From: Cavia porcellus
Lineage: Eukaryota > Chordata > Mammalia > Rodentia > Caviidae
Assembly: GCF_034190915.1 (NCBI RefSeq)
Contig: NW_026947503.1
Location: 27,362,532-27,426,531, forward strand
Reading direction: 5' to 3'
DNA: 64,000 bases
Made by a program: the position numbers and the translations under genes. The number at the start of each line of letters is the position of its first letter. The first letter of the stretch is position 1. Positions 22,801-34,529 of this stretch are shown piece after piece. The notes beneath the pieces are model-generated. The model saw only the letters and a list, made by a program, of their open reading frames with translations. It was not told where the DNA came from and made no database searches.

Positions 22801-24057
22801 CCTACATCAATGCAAGATAATTATTAATGTGCGAAACAAAAGCAGGTGTCCACTTGGCGTGGTTTCCTCTTCCTTGCTCTAAAGAAGAAGGTTACAGTAG
22901 TTTTATGCTGTCATCGTTATTGTAATCGCTGCTGTTGCAATGTAGTACACAAGACCTAAGAACAGAATTGATTGCTACGATAGAAAGGGACAGATACTGT
23001 GAAGGTATGAGACTAGAGCTATTCTAAAACAGATTTGGGGAAACTAGGACTATGTCCTGTGTAGTCTTCACTTACATCAATTCAACAAACTCATGCGGTA
23101 AATAGTTTCGGGATGCAGTTCCTATCTTACCCCCACTTGTAGGATGGCATATCTAAGAGGTATAGACGAAAAGAGACTCGATTACAGGACTGCTAAGAGC
23201 CAGGTTGGAGACCCAGTGGTTGACTCCAGTGATCATGTGCTTATCCGGGTGTGTTCTGCTCCTCCAAGCCAAATTGGGCAAGGAGAGAAGGTAAATTCCA
23301 ATGTGCCTTCTGCTAAACTGGAAGAGAAGCACAATAGAAGGAAGATTAGGTTAATGAAGGCAAATGTGCTCTGACTTCCAGCAACGAAACGGAGCAGCCA
23401 GTCTCCCAGGGATTGTAGCCCCAGTCAAGCAAACACCCCAATCTCAAATGAGACAAGCCAGGCACAGGACTGGATCCTTAGAGTCCCCGAGGACTAACCC
23501 AGATTTCTCCTACACCAAACCCAAAACCTCTGGGCCCACCTGGTATACCTTGTTTGTACAAACAGAACAGCAGTCCCTTTCTTTCTTCCTTTGCAGGTTA
23601 AGAAAGTCAGTTCCGGAAAAAAAGAAAGAATTGTGCATTTGGATTCTCTATCGCAACCATCAGATCTAGCAGTGAGTAGTCTGCAACTCTTCCCCTGAGA
23701 GTCAATAGTGGAAGCACATTTAAAATCTCCCATGCAAATCTTTGGTACCTACAAAGAGAAACAGAGCATTTAAAGATCCCAGACTATCATACACTAAAAA
23801 GCTCATACAGCTCCTGCCCTTATCTTCAACAAGCTCCCAGTTATTTTTACTTGGATCATTCCATTATCCTAGGTGTTTTAAAAGTTTCAATGCTTACTCT
23901 GTCAACAACCTAAAAAACATAATCAAGGTCAGAGCTGGCTTATCCTGGGAAATGAAACCGGAAAAGGATACTAGGATTAGGGCCCACAAAGACGAGGAAG
24001 TAAGAAAAGCAAATGAGCTTCCAAAGGGAATTCCCATATAGATAGCATAAGGGCGGC
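19891..24057. other. Repeat-poor unassigned sequence
   Basis: Over 4 kb in which I recognise no SINE, LTR or L1 piece. Frames of about 100-130 codons at 20319-20630, 20402-20707 (opposite strand), 20662-21057 and 23364-23669 lack domains and show no convincing splice-site arrangement. Part of 20.1-21.1 kb could be a strongly decayed LTR element, but I cannot show it. Confidence 0.4.
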
Positions 24058-24062
24058 GTGTG

Positions 24063-24101
<39 letters not shown>

Positions 24102-24110
24102 GTGCGTGCT
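24058..24110 (+). repeat. (TG)n microsatellite
   Basis: An alternating TG run of about 50 bases with two GC steps near its 3' end. Confidence 0.96.
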
Positions 24111-25424
24111 CACAGGTGGACAGAGGCAGCTGCTGCTGAGGAAGGACTGGCTCCCCCTGACTGTAATTGAGCTTCCTCCAGGCTGGAGCCTTTGCTCACT
24201 CTCAGAGCTCCACTAATCACACAAAATCTTTTGTACCTCAGAGGCCCCACTCTTCTCCCCTCAAGGCCGGAACCTGGGAAGCCGCACATCACAGTAAGTA
24301 TGAAGTTACTGATCTCCAAGGATGAGTTAATGTGGAGGGGAAAAATTACATCATTTGGGAATCTCTGGAAACCAGACACTCAACTGCCAGGGAATGGAGC
24401 ATCAGGGAAATAGAAATGCAGGAAGAAAAGGAATACACCAGAGAATTAAACATGCTAAATGTCCTTACATTTTATAAGGTGCCAACATGAAGCTAGTTAT
24501 ACTTTGCCCACACCATAATACAAGATTACTAGGCAATTACAGTTAAACATTACAGAACCTACAAAAATAATTGCTATGTTCGGGGCAGTTTTTCAATCCC
24601 TTGATAACAGTATAGTTTAATGGATAGAAACAACTATATCATTTATTCCTCTTACATAAAATGCTGCCAACCATGTAAGTACACAATCAATAATAGAGGT
24701 TTACAGTGGGTATGCAGTTGTCCCCAGAGCTACAGCTTCATGTAAAGTAATAAGAAGTAAAATGAGAAGCAAAAAATATGATAGGAAATGCTTCCACAGA
24801 GCAAGGACCCCAAAGGCTTCTCAGTGCCTTTATTTTTATGGTGCACAAGGCACAATGTCAAGGCTAAATGTGGCACTTTCAGGGGATGTGTAAATCAGCT
24901 GTAAAATATGACTTCCGGATTGTTCTTTTTCCATTTAAGGTTTTGGATACAGTTGCAATGGTGATGGGGATGCTAGGGAGGAATTGGGAGTGGGTAGAGA
25001 GGGTATACCAGACACAATACCATTGGTCTTTGACTTCTGAATGTTTTCATTTTTCATTCCTGGGCATTAGGAAATTAGAATTGGTTTGGAGGCTGACCTG
25101 GACCCTTGGCAAATGTTAATTTTACTGAAAATAATAGTCTCAGATCAACCACTATGTACTCTTGGCAGTATTTCTGAAATTGATCCAGTAATTGACTAGT
25201 CTTCTGAAAAACAAAAACAAAAAAGAGTGCTAGCCTTCAACTAGGAGGACAAAGGATGGGATATTTAAAGGAGGTGACAGAAGCAGTGGTAGAGAACTTG
25301 ACCTGCTGCTTGACATCCCACACACAACTTCCTTCTTACAGAGGCATAAAGCCCCTTTCAAGACCCTTAGCTTCTGTTTGGACCATCTCCTGCAAATATA
25401 GCCTCTATCCTCCTTAATCACTGC
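24111..25424. other. Unassigned sequence
   Basis: No gene or repeat recognised. The 83-codon frame at 24868-25119 shows no domain. Confidence 0.4.
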
Positions 25425-25570
25425 TAACAGGTTTTGAAGGCAGACTATGTTCCAGGCACTCTGCTAGGCATTTTATGTACATGAGCTCACCGAATCTTAA
25501 GGGAATTCTCATAGACCCTATGAAAGTACAAAGAGCAAAGGACAGTTCCACGAGGTTACATCACATGGCC
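25425..25570 (+). repeat. MIR SINE fragment
   Basis: The motifs CTATGTTCCAGGCACTCTGC and then TAGGCATTTTATGTACATGA follow the MIR order on the plus strand. They are followed by a degraded region ending around GGTTACATCACATGGCCAA. Confidence 0.8.
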
Positions 25571-25659
25571 AATGTTATGTGTCTTCTGAGTTTATAACTT
25601 TCCTTCTTTATTCCTACTGTTTCTGTGGGTGCATATATGTGTGCATGTAGGTGTGTATG

Positions 25660-25731
25660 TTCTGTGGATGAAACTCAAAACCTGTGCGTGCTAAGTACAT
25701 GTTCCATCACCAAGTGACTTCCCCAATACCT
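25660..25731 (-). repeat. Degraded ID-type SINE
   Basis: On the plus strand GATGAAACTCAAAACCTGTG, GTGCTAAGTACATG and CACCAAGTGACTTCCCCA match the reverse of an ID SINE in the right order. TG-rich sequence lies just upstream at 25627-25660. Confidence 0.6.
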
Positions 25732-25739
25732 GCTTTTCT

Positions 25740-28390
25740 TCTTCTCAAACCAATAATTGATTCCAAATAGATCAAAATAGAGTTAGAAGGAATATAAAAT
25801 GCACTGATTTACCTCGGGTTATTTAAGTCAACTGATTCCTATCACCACTGTAACAGGCTGTCTCTTCCAAGGCAGAAGTGGCCAGCCCAGCTCACCATCA
25901 AATGCTGGTTTGCCCTAACTCAGGCTTGCATTGTGCTCCCAAATCTAGGATGATGGTCATCTAGGTCAGCTTAGTGTATGTTCTATGCATTCTGTCCAAA
26001 TGAAGGGTCACACGACGAAGGTACACAGAGTTAACAGAGATAATTGAGCAGAGGTGGGCTACTGTGTGGTTCATGGAGGACTGCAACTAAGGGCTTTTCC
26101 CCTCTAGAATTTCACTAAATCATTATTCAATGTTGAATATTTGTTGTGTTATTTTTATACCCTCTGGCATATAGGTGGAAAGAAAGTCGAAGTCATTGAT
26201 TTTCACATATTTAGTGAGCACTGGTAAGTACTTGAGTGTCTACTATTACTGGGCACTAAAAAATAATTTACTGACCTCATTTCAAGCATAGTGTCATGAA
26301 AATTCTACGTATGCTAAAGAAATCACTATGTTAGTCATCCATACGCAAGTCTTAAATAAAAGCAATGCCAAACCTTAACATGTCAGTTCTTTAACTGAAA
26401 GTGTACATACTAACCTTTCTACCAACCAGGCAGAGGTATCAACTAGAACCTAAATCAAAATGAAATTTCCTTCTATCTGTGTTCTTACCTGATGACTTTC
26501 CATCATCACCTGTCTTATCAAATAATAACTGTGAGTCCACAGTTACTGTTTGAACTCAGTGACATGTTACCTTTTTATTGTCACCAAATCATTTTCTACT
26601 TATACATGTCCAATTTACCAAATCATCTCTATTTCTCTGGCAGCACCAAACACAGTGCACTGTGCTGGTTAATGTATGCTGATAAAGTGAACGCAAGTTT
26701 GTCGCGTGTCCAGCTACGTTTCCTACATAAGTTATCAAGAGAGATTTGGTCAGAATGCAACCTTAGACAAAAAAGAAATTGCTTTGAGTAGCTTTCTCCA
26801 GAAGCTCAATGGAGACAGGTTCTTAAATTCCGAAGTATTGTCTGCATCAATGGAATGTGTTCTTCAACTATGACTATTCCTTTTTCCTGATTCCTTCCCA
26901 AATACATTCCACTCATGGGTGTATTCTTTTCTCTCAAATAACTAGGGCTTCATTTTGTAGAGAACTGCACCTTTGAAAGTGAACATTTTCTTTGTCTTGC
27001 AATAGTAAATAATTTCCACCTAGTTGATAGCCCTGCTTGGATATTTAACTTGAAATTACTTCCATAAAACCTGCAACATTTCTTTAATTGGGTTCTATAC
27101 TGACTGCTTTTGGCTACATTCACACCCTAAAATTCCAATGGGTGTGAGCCAAAGCTGCATAGTTTGTAGCTAATAATAACAATAATAATGAACATATTTC
27201 AAAAGTGCTAATTACAAATTCAATTGGATTATCTTCTCATTATAAAAGCTACAGGTTTTCTGCCAGGTTGGTACTTCACAACAGTATGTTTTCAAACACC
27301 TGCTTACCTTTATCCTCATTAGATATATTCAAAAAGAGAAACTTTTAAAACTTGAAATGCATATTAAATCTTATATGTATTTTTAAAATTTGGAACCTTT
27401 TACTGCAAAAATGAAACAAAAGATTAATTATACTTATCTAGATAAAGAGCATGGAAGTTTTTAAATTCTTTAGGGTTTGTAGGGAGACAAAACAGTTATC
27501 CTGCTAATTTTCTTGCATGAAAGAGAATTTACTCCCAATTATGTTTAAATCTCTATTACATGTGCGGTGTGGGAAAGCAAGATTGAAGAGGTGAGTAAGG
27601 CATACCTTCTGCATATAATCTCTTGAAGGGTATTTACCAGGAGACAAATATCATAAGATGACAAATAAGGCCTGGAGAAAGAATATACAGGCATAGAGAA
27701 AGGCTTAGTGTTACTTTATTATCTCAAATGAGCAACATTAGAATTCGGGTAGCATGGTAGCTTTGTTTTTAAAATTCAGTTCTGGTAATGTGGTTGATGG
27801 CAGAGTCCACCTTGAATGTAGGGGCCAAGGAAACCCATTCACGAGGAAGCAGCCTTTCAGCTGTGTTCTATGTGGTTAAAGTGAGTTTTGCTTGCAAAAA
27901 GCAAAGGAGTCATGTGTAATAAATGCAGAAAAAATAAAAGAATTATCAATTACTTTTTTCCACTCCTTAATGGAATACCAATCTAGGTAACAGTAATCAA
28001 GGCAACTGAAATTATTATTATTGAAAAGTTGCTAGGGGACTTTTTGAGGGTGGACTAAGTAGATCATACTGAATCAGCTTTCTCTGGTTGCCCTACACAT
28101 TACCAAAATCTTGACAGCTTTAAATAAGAATTTATTTTCTAATTGTTCTGAGAGCAAAACGTCCAAAATCAGTTTCACTCTGTGAAAATCAAGGTCCTGA
28201 AATGTCTACACTACCCCTGGATTCTTTAAGTGAGAGTTGTTTACTTCCTTTTCTAGCTTAAAGTACTATCTTATGGAGGGTTGGAAAATATATTAAATGA
28301 CACCCAAGAAAGCACAACCAGGAAAACCCAGCAGTTCTCAAAGACAATGCACTCATTTCTCTATTTAATAAATCCACTAAAAAGAGGAAA
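25740..28390. other. Repeat-poor unassigned sequence
   Basis: No repeats recognised over about 2.6 kb. The part at about 27030-27290 resembles a conserved regulatory block: homeodomain-type TAATTA/ATTA sites, CCAAT-like sequence and a CACACCC/GGGTGTG inverted pair at 27119-27148. A 99-codon frame at 26492-26791 has no recognisable domain. Confidence 0.4.
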
Positions 28391-28395
28391 ATACT

Positions 28396-28735
28396 GTAAG
28401 TCCCCGACTTACGAACATTTGAGTTGAAAATTTTCATAGATAGTGAAAGGATCTGGCATTATGAACATTCATAGATGCAAACAAATCATGGAAGGAGCTC
28501 AGGAGTCTCCTGGACATTGTCATAGTCATGTGGCTGTGCGCTCACCACACAGTGCAATAGTGTACAGAAGTGCAGTGCTCAGTCAGAGCCCGGATGTCTG
28601 GAAGCAACAGAAAAAGCAATGGTGGCATGGAAGGGACTGCGAGGAAGTGCAGAGGTTCCTTTGTTGGACTTAATAACAAATCTGACTTTTGAATCCTCTC
28701 TCAGAACAGAACTCGTTCATAAATCGGACTTCCTG
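28396..28735 (+). mobile_element. Short non-autonomous DNA transposon with terminal inverted repeats
   Basis: The left end (28396-28416) contains GTAAGTCCCCGACTTACGAAC. Reversed, the right end (28715-28735) reads CAGGAAGTCCGATTTATGAAC, which gives imperfect 21-bp inverted ends about 340 bp apart. The inside holds no enzyme. The 76-codon frame at 28443-28673 is a by-product. The left end also contains an internal palindrome (GTAAGT...ACTTAC). The family is not named with certainty; a mariner/Tigger-type origin is a guess. Confidence 0.6.
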
Positions 28736-28739
28736 TGGT

Positions 28740-29920
28740 TATATATAGAAATAGAAAAAAAAGCTTATTAACCATAGTGCAATATGTGAATTGTGAATTG
28801 TGTTTCAATTCTTATTGGAAAAACCAACCATAAAAAAATCAATGCTTAAGATAATCAGGAGAAACTGAACACAAATTGATAATATTTGGCAGTTGTGGAG
28901 ATCTGATAATGATGTAGTCATATTAAAAAGCAACACAGAAATATATGTGAGTGAATGATATTGTGTCTAAGATTAGCTTTAAAATAACCCAGTAACAAAT
29001 ACACAAGAATGAATAAAAACAAAAAAATAGTTTAACATGATGCTCAGGGAATAGATGAAATAAGAATGGCAGACGTCAATTGTTGAAGCCAGGTGATAGA
29101 TGTGTGGGAGTCTATTTGACTAGCCTTTCTATTTTTATACATGTTTGGAAATTTTCACAATAAATAGTCTGTGTAGATGGCAATGCAGCATGTCCCTGTC
29201 AGCCAGTATTTACCAGAGGGTCTCCATGTCTCCTTTCACTGCCTGGAGGAGAGGTCCACAAAGTGGTAATACTCCTTTAACTTCCTAAAACTACTGACTA
29301 TTGTGGGAATGGCAAAGAAACCTATAGGAATACAGCACATGTGGAAGTCATTCCACAACTCCCAGTCTTTAGTTTGGCTCTTGCAGCAGGTGTCATCTTG
29401 AGCACATAGTGATGGGTCTCAGTTTTTCACTAGGCATTGGGGCCTTTTCACAAGTCATGGTCATAACCTCTAGGCTCCTCCAAGACTGCTCCCTGAGGTA
29501 ACTCCAGCTCACGTAGAAAAAGTAAAGTGAATAAAGGCAGAAGATACAAAACAGGCAAAATGTTGGAACAATCCAAATGTCTATCAAATGATAAATGAAT
29601 AAACAAAATATAGTAGATTTGTACCGTACATAATATTATTTATCCATAGCAAGAAATGGTGCTGCATATGGGAGTCATATATTTTTGGGTTTACAAACTT
29701 CATACACATGCAAATATTAATAAGTAAATTATTTTCTATTTTGTTTTACCTAATTTTTTTCATGAACTATTACTGCCTATTAATGCTGAGATATTGTCAC
29801 ATACTTCATTTAGTATAAATACAGTATTTGTATATACTAAGGATGATAAATGGATTTTTAAAAATAGTTCTTTGGCAGCCCCTAAAAACACTGTAATTTC
29901 TTTGTGTCCTTTCATCTGAA
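28740..29920. other. Unassigned AT-rich sequence
   Basis: No gene or named repeat. Confidence 0.4.
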
Positions 29921-29924
29921 CAAT

Positions 29925-29956
29925 TTAGGGTGTGGTTTTCAACAACCACACCCTAA
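29925..29956. other. Perfect 13-bp inverted repeat (hairpin)
   Basis: TTAGGGTGTGGTT at 29925-29937 is the exact reverse complement of 29944-29956, with a 6-base loop. Each arm contains TGTGGTT, a RUNX-type core. It could be a cruciform or paired binding site. The function is unknown. Confidence 0.85.
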
Positions 29957-30052
29957 TGCAAAACTATCTCTTACCATAGCCACAAAAAGTTTTAAGCCTT
30001 AATTGCCTATTGGAACCCCTCTTTTCGTAAGCTAGGAGAAGCTAAGTTCACT

Positions 30053-30939
30053 GAAAACTAGTTCTTTGTAAGTGATCTGTTTCTTGTTGTTATGCCCTCT
30101 TTTATCTCAATGCCCTTTTTTTGAATTATTTACTTTTTTCTTTTTATTTTTTTAATTAAGGGAAAATAAATAAAAAATAGCAGGATACATTATAGTAACC
30201 TACTTTGATTTCCTATTAACTTGATTTGAAATCCTGTATTGCCCTCACCATCTTGTTTTGACTGATTTTCCTCTGTTCTGCTTTGCTTGATAGTACCAAG
30301 TTCGAAAGTATAGGCAAAACTGTGAAGACAATAAGAATCATTATGACGCCCATTCCGGATGACTATTATTTTCTTTTAAAATCCTGTAATGTCTCCAATG
30401 CTTTGGTTTTGTTCTTTACTGTTTAGTTCAATTTTATTATAACTGCCAATTCTTCTTAAAATAGCAAGAGGCAGTATGGTAACCATTGTTAATCATCTTA
30501 TATTTTGTTTTTACATTATCTATTATGTCCATCCTTTAGATTTGACTGACTCTGTTCTGATATGTTGCATTTGGTTTTACTCTCTTCAAAAAAAGTAATA
30601 AGAACTGTGGGAGTAATAAAACCCAAAATGTGTAATTGTCATTGTACAAAAAAAAAGAAAAGAAAGTGCTCTAAAGGTTATAACTGCATATATGTTTAAG
30701 TGTATAAGATAGATAACCATATTACTGAGTTTCGTTGAATCATTGAACAAAACTGTTTGCAGTGTCAGTGTTTGAAAGTCCACTTTATATGCTTTAATTT
30801 TGTAACATGAACAACTATTTCTAAGATGAGAATATGTAATCTATTAAGTAATGATTTCTTACTGTTTATTTTTCAAATTTTGTATTACTTGTACCCTTTT
30901 TCTGTTTTTTTCTTTTTCTCCTTAAATAAAAAAAAGAAA

Positions 30940-31003
<64 letters not shown>

Positions 31004-31013
31004 AAACTAGTTC
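30053..31013 (+). mobile_element. 5'-truncated half-L1-like/L1 3' UTR insertion with 12-bp target-site duplication
   Basis: GAAAACTAGTTC at 30053-30064 recurs at 31002-31013. Between them, the last 400 bp or so of the insert match the 3' UTR of the element at 13934-17389: the shared order is ATAACTGCAT, TATGTTTAAG, TTTGCAGT, then GTAATGATTTCTTACTGTTT, then AAATAAAA. It lacks ORF1 and is therefore 5'-truncated. It ends in an (AAAG)n tail (30928-31006). It shows that the tail belongs to a mobile family. Confidence 0.75.
30928..31006 (+). repeat. (AAAG)n microsatellite, tail of the insertion
   Basis: About 75 bases of nearly perfect AAAG/GAAA repeats follow the AAATAAAA signal of the retroelement. 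They appear to have grown from its poly(A) tail. Confidence 0.95.
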
Positions 31014-32080
31014 CTACAATTATCTCCAACTGAAGACCAAGATCTTGAATTTAGGGTAAGGGTTAAAATTGTTATGTTTGAAATTGCAAGGAGGGATTTT
31101 TTTTTATTTTTGCATTCTAGGAGATAAAAAAGATCAGATCAAAGCATGAAATACCTACATTGTTAGATGATGTAGCTGATTAAGACCTTTACCTCAGCAA
31201 TTTTTAAGCTCATTTTAAAAATAAACCCAGAAGCAAATACTGAATGAGTCAACTGTTTTCACTTACAATTTTAAGTCAGGATACTAGGCAAGGTCACTCA
31301 CCCATGAATCAAAGAATTCTGAAGGAAGACAGACAAAAATCCTTACATTCCTGGTATAATCTCTCTCCTTAGACATTCATATGGGCTGGCACAAATTTAA
31401 GTTCCAACTCATTCAAATAAAAAATTGCTGCTCTCAGTCTGTCATCAGGAAGCAAGTTTTCCAAGGTGTATTTTTATCCCAGCCTCATCTAAGTTATGAC
31501 AACTCACCTGGTTGGTTTCTGCCATTTGAGTAGAGAGAGGCGTCAAAGTGACAGGACATCACTCTCTGTTCCTCATGACATGGAATGGAGAGGAAAAACA
31601 AACCTGGGGGAGCAGATTTCAGAGTGTTTCAAGACATCTCCAGACTGATATGAGGGAGAGTGAGGGCACCGTTTACACATCTTCCTTCAGGGCTCTTTTG
31701 TGGTTGATTCATGCCTCTCTTCTCTATGTAGCCAGTTATTTTGTCTGTTTATTTTTTATTTTACCATTTTGATCTTGACTTGTCTCATTATGTTTCTCAT
31801 TCTTAAAATCTGAAACTCTATTATGCCGTACTTTTCCTCACGGCCTCCAACCTGGATTTTTACTTTGAACACTATTTTCCTGTAGCTGGACCACACGCTA
31901 CTGGGCTACTTTGTTTTTGTAGACCTGTGTCCTTAGAACCCATAATTTCTCACATGGGGAAAAAGTGGGTTTTAGTGTCCTCTTAATTCATTTGAAATAC
32001 ATATAAATAAATATTTAGATGTAGCTATATAAATATAGATGTGCAGACATATGTATCATCGTCACAGATGTTACAGCTGC
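31014..32080. other. Unassigned sequence
   Basis: No gene or clear repeat. The 74-codon frame at 31548-31772 has no domain. Confidence 0.4.
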
Positions 32081-32084
32081 TGGG

Positions 32085-33790
32085 GACATTCTAATCTGTA
32101 TTTTAGTTGTCTGTCTAATCTAACCATCCCCTTAATTTTCCAGACGAAGTGTACTTTTCTTGCCATTGCTGATGTCATTCTACTCAGTTGAGATTTATTA
32201 TAATTACATGTGGATTTTGGCTTTTTCCATCTTACTTTTTGCTTCCTTACCATATTTTTGTGGCTTTTATTTCTTCTCTGTTAACTTTGAAGTGATTAAG
32301 TTTCCTTTATTCCCATTTTTTATTGTGCTGGAAGATATAAACAATATTTCTTAAACTTTTATCATTATTCCTGGCCTATCAAGGTCTGAAATTAACTGAT
32401 CTTTCTATTCTACTCTAATAGGAATGCTATGAATTTCATTTTAATACTTATATTTTTCAATTTTAGAAATTCAATTTAGTTATTTTCAAAGCATCTATTG
32501 ACATTTTGGCAAATGTCTTACATTTTCACTCTGACCGCTGTCTTCTTATATTTCCTACTATTTTGTCTAGTATTTTAGCTCTACCTAATTTGTATAGTCT
32601 ATTGATTATTTATGCTATTATTACCACTTATATAATCATTGGTTGTTTAACACATATGCACGTTTTCCAGGTTTTTGGTGATTTTCTTTTTCCCAGTGCA
32701 AGTGTTTGAATACAGGGCCTTTAACCTGAGTTACACTCCCACTTTTTAGTTCTTATTTTGAATTTGGGTTTCACTAAGTTGTTTAGGCTTGGTTTGAACT
32801 TGCAGTTCTCCTGTCTCAGCCTCCCACAATGCTGGAATTATAGATATGCACCACCACACTTAGTCTTTGATCGTAATCTTATATTCATACTTTCCTTTTG
32901 GAATTAAATCTTTACTTCATGAGGTACATCCTTCTTTTGTGCTTTCCACATGTGTCCAATATTGATACGTACTCTGTTTTACCTTGTCAATCTCTTTATT
33001 TCACTCTTATGTATGAACAATAGTATAGATAGGTATAGAAATCAGGGCTGATAGTAACTTCCCTCAGTCCTTTAAAAATGTCATACCATTTCCCTTTGCT
33101 TCCTCTCATTGTTACTAAAAGATGCAATATGGATGCTCTAAGTTGTATTTTCTCTCTTGTTACTATCAGATTTTAGGTTTATCTTGATATTTCTATAAGA
33201 TAACCAAGTATTGCCAAATTCTGCTTAAATCTAATCCTAAAATTGTGTGTCTTTTATCAAATCTGGGGATTTGGGGTTTTATATCTTTTCATACAATTTC
33301 TTTCTTCTTCCTCTACTTACTCTTATTAGGACTCTCTTCTAATGTGTTTAACTACATTTAATTGTTTACTTATTTTTATTTGTAATAGATGTTGGAAAAA
33401 TCTATATTCAAATGTTGAAGTCTCTTCAACTATATGCTATGAATTTCATTTTGATATTTATATTTTTTAATTTTAGAAATTCAATTTAGCTATTTTTAAA
33501 GCATCTATTCATTTCTCAAAAGTCTTAGTCTTTTCTGATATGGATGTTTCATGTTCATTTCTTTCTTTACTCATTCTTACTATATTATCTTATAATATCA
33601 CTCTACTAATTTACTACTTGAAGTTCTTTGGGTCCTAGTGCATTTGTGTGTGCTTGATAGTGTCATTTGCCATGGTTTATGTTTTCTGATGTTTCATAAT
33701 CCTGAGCCTGGAACTTGTTTTTACCTAAGTGCTGGCTCAGGATTTCAAGTTCACTTTTAAAATATTTCTTGGTTGATCTGAACATTCTTC
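32085..33790 (-). repeat. Old L1-related segment, minus strand
   Basis: The plus-strand text is pyrimidine- and AT-rich and follows the reverse of an old L1: a block near 33060 (CTTTAAAAATGTCATACCAT), a block near 33265 (CTGGGGATTTGGGG) and ACTCTCTTCTAATGTG near 33330. These fit the reverse of an old ORF1 region. The part from 32.1 to 32.6 kb is less certain. A 76-bp piece occurs twice (32425-32500 and 33436-33511), and a B1+ID-type SINE sits at 32672-32872. Confidence 0.45.
32672..32872 (-). repeat. B1+ID composite (B4-like) SINE
   Basis: In plus-strand order: a degraded reverse ID (CCCAGTGCAAGTGTTTGAAT, GGGCCTTTAACCTGAG), an A/T-rich linker, then a reverse B1 (TTGGGTTTCACTAAGTTG, TTGAACTTGCAGTTCTCCTG, CAGCCTCCCACAATGCTGG). 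Rodent B4 elements have this B1+ID arrangement. It is old and diverged. Confidence 0.68.
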
Positions 33791-33825
33791 TACAATCTTG
33801 ATTTTCTCCAAAACTCAAATATGTA

Positions 33826-34157
33826 CAGTCATATGCTGCATAATAAGTCAGTCATAATGGACAGTGTATATGATTATGGTCCATAAAATTATAATAGAAC
33901 AAGAATATTCCTATTCTTAGTATTTTAATATACCTTTTTGGTATTTAAACACTCAAGCATTTACCACTGTTTTATAAATTTTATAGTATTCAACATAGTA
34001 ACAAGTGTACAATTTAGGAGTAATAGCTATGTACCATATAGTCTAGGCTATACTGTCCGCTTTATATAAGTGCTTTCTATGGAATTTGCATAGTGATATT
34101 GTTGCCTAATAATCGGTTTTTTACAATGTATTTCCATGTTTAAGCCATGCATAATTG
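33826..34157 (+). mobile_element. Short DNA transposon with terminal inverted repeats
   Basis: The left end is CAGTCATATGCTGCATAATA. The right end reversed is CAATTATGCATGGCTTAAAC, a similar inverted end 332 bp away. The inside contains GGAGTAATAGCTATGTACCA and TAGTCTAGGCTATACTG, which I associate with a common mammalian cut-and-paste family whose exact name I do not assign. There is no transposase. Confidence 0.65.
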
Positions 34158-34529
34158 TTTTTAGAACTTGCATAAACAATATAAGTGGTTTGTCTACTTC
34201 TCCCAGGATTTTGTAGAAAAAAAATCCTTTCATGTTATCAATTCTGAATTGTCAAAATTAAATGTCACATCTCCAAGAACTAAAATACCAAGGACAGTAA
34301 TACATGAATAGAGCTAAACAAAATAAGTAGAATACTAGAGTGAAGATATGATTACTGCTTTCTAGAACTCTTTGTCTGGCTTCTTTTCATATTTTGGGTC
34401 TCAACCTACATAGAACCTCCTCAAAAACCCAGCTGATTCTAACTGTGTCCATGATTCTTCTTACTTCTTTTTTGAAATTCTCCCCTGTTTTCCTTTCCAG
34501 TTGATTTAGAAGGGTAAGATCAGGATGAT

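Noticed and set aside
29925..29956. Telomere-like TTAGGG in a hairpin
   Set aside because: Only a single TTAGGG unit is present. It is not an interstitial telomere array.
30928..31006. Possible CRISPR-like regular repeat
   Set aside because: It is a tetranucleotide microsatellite with no spacers. No CRISPR array is present in the window.
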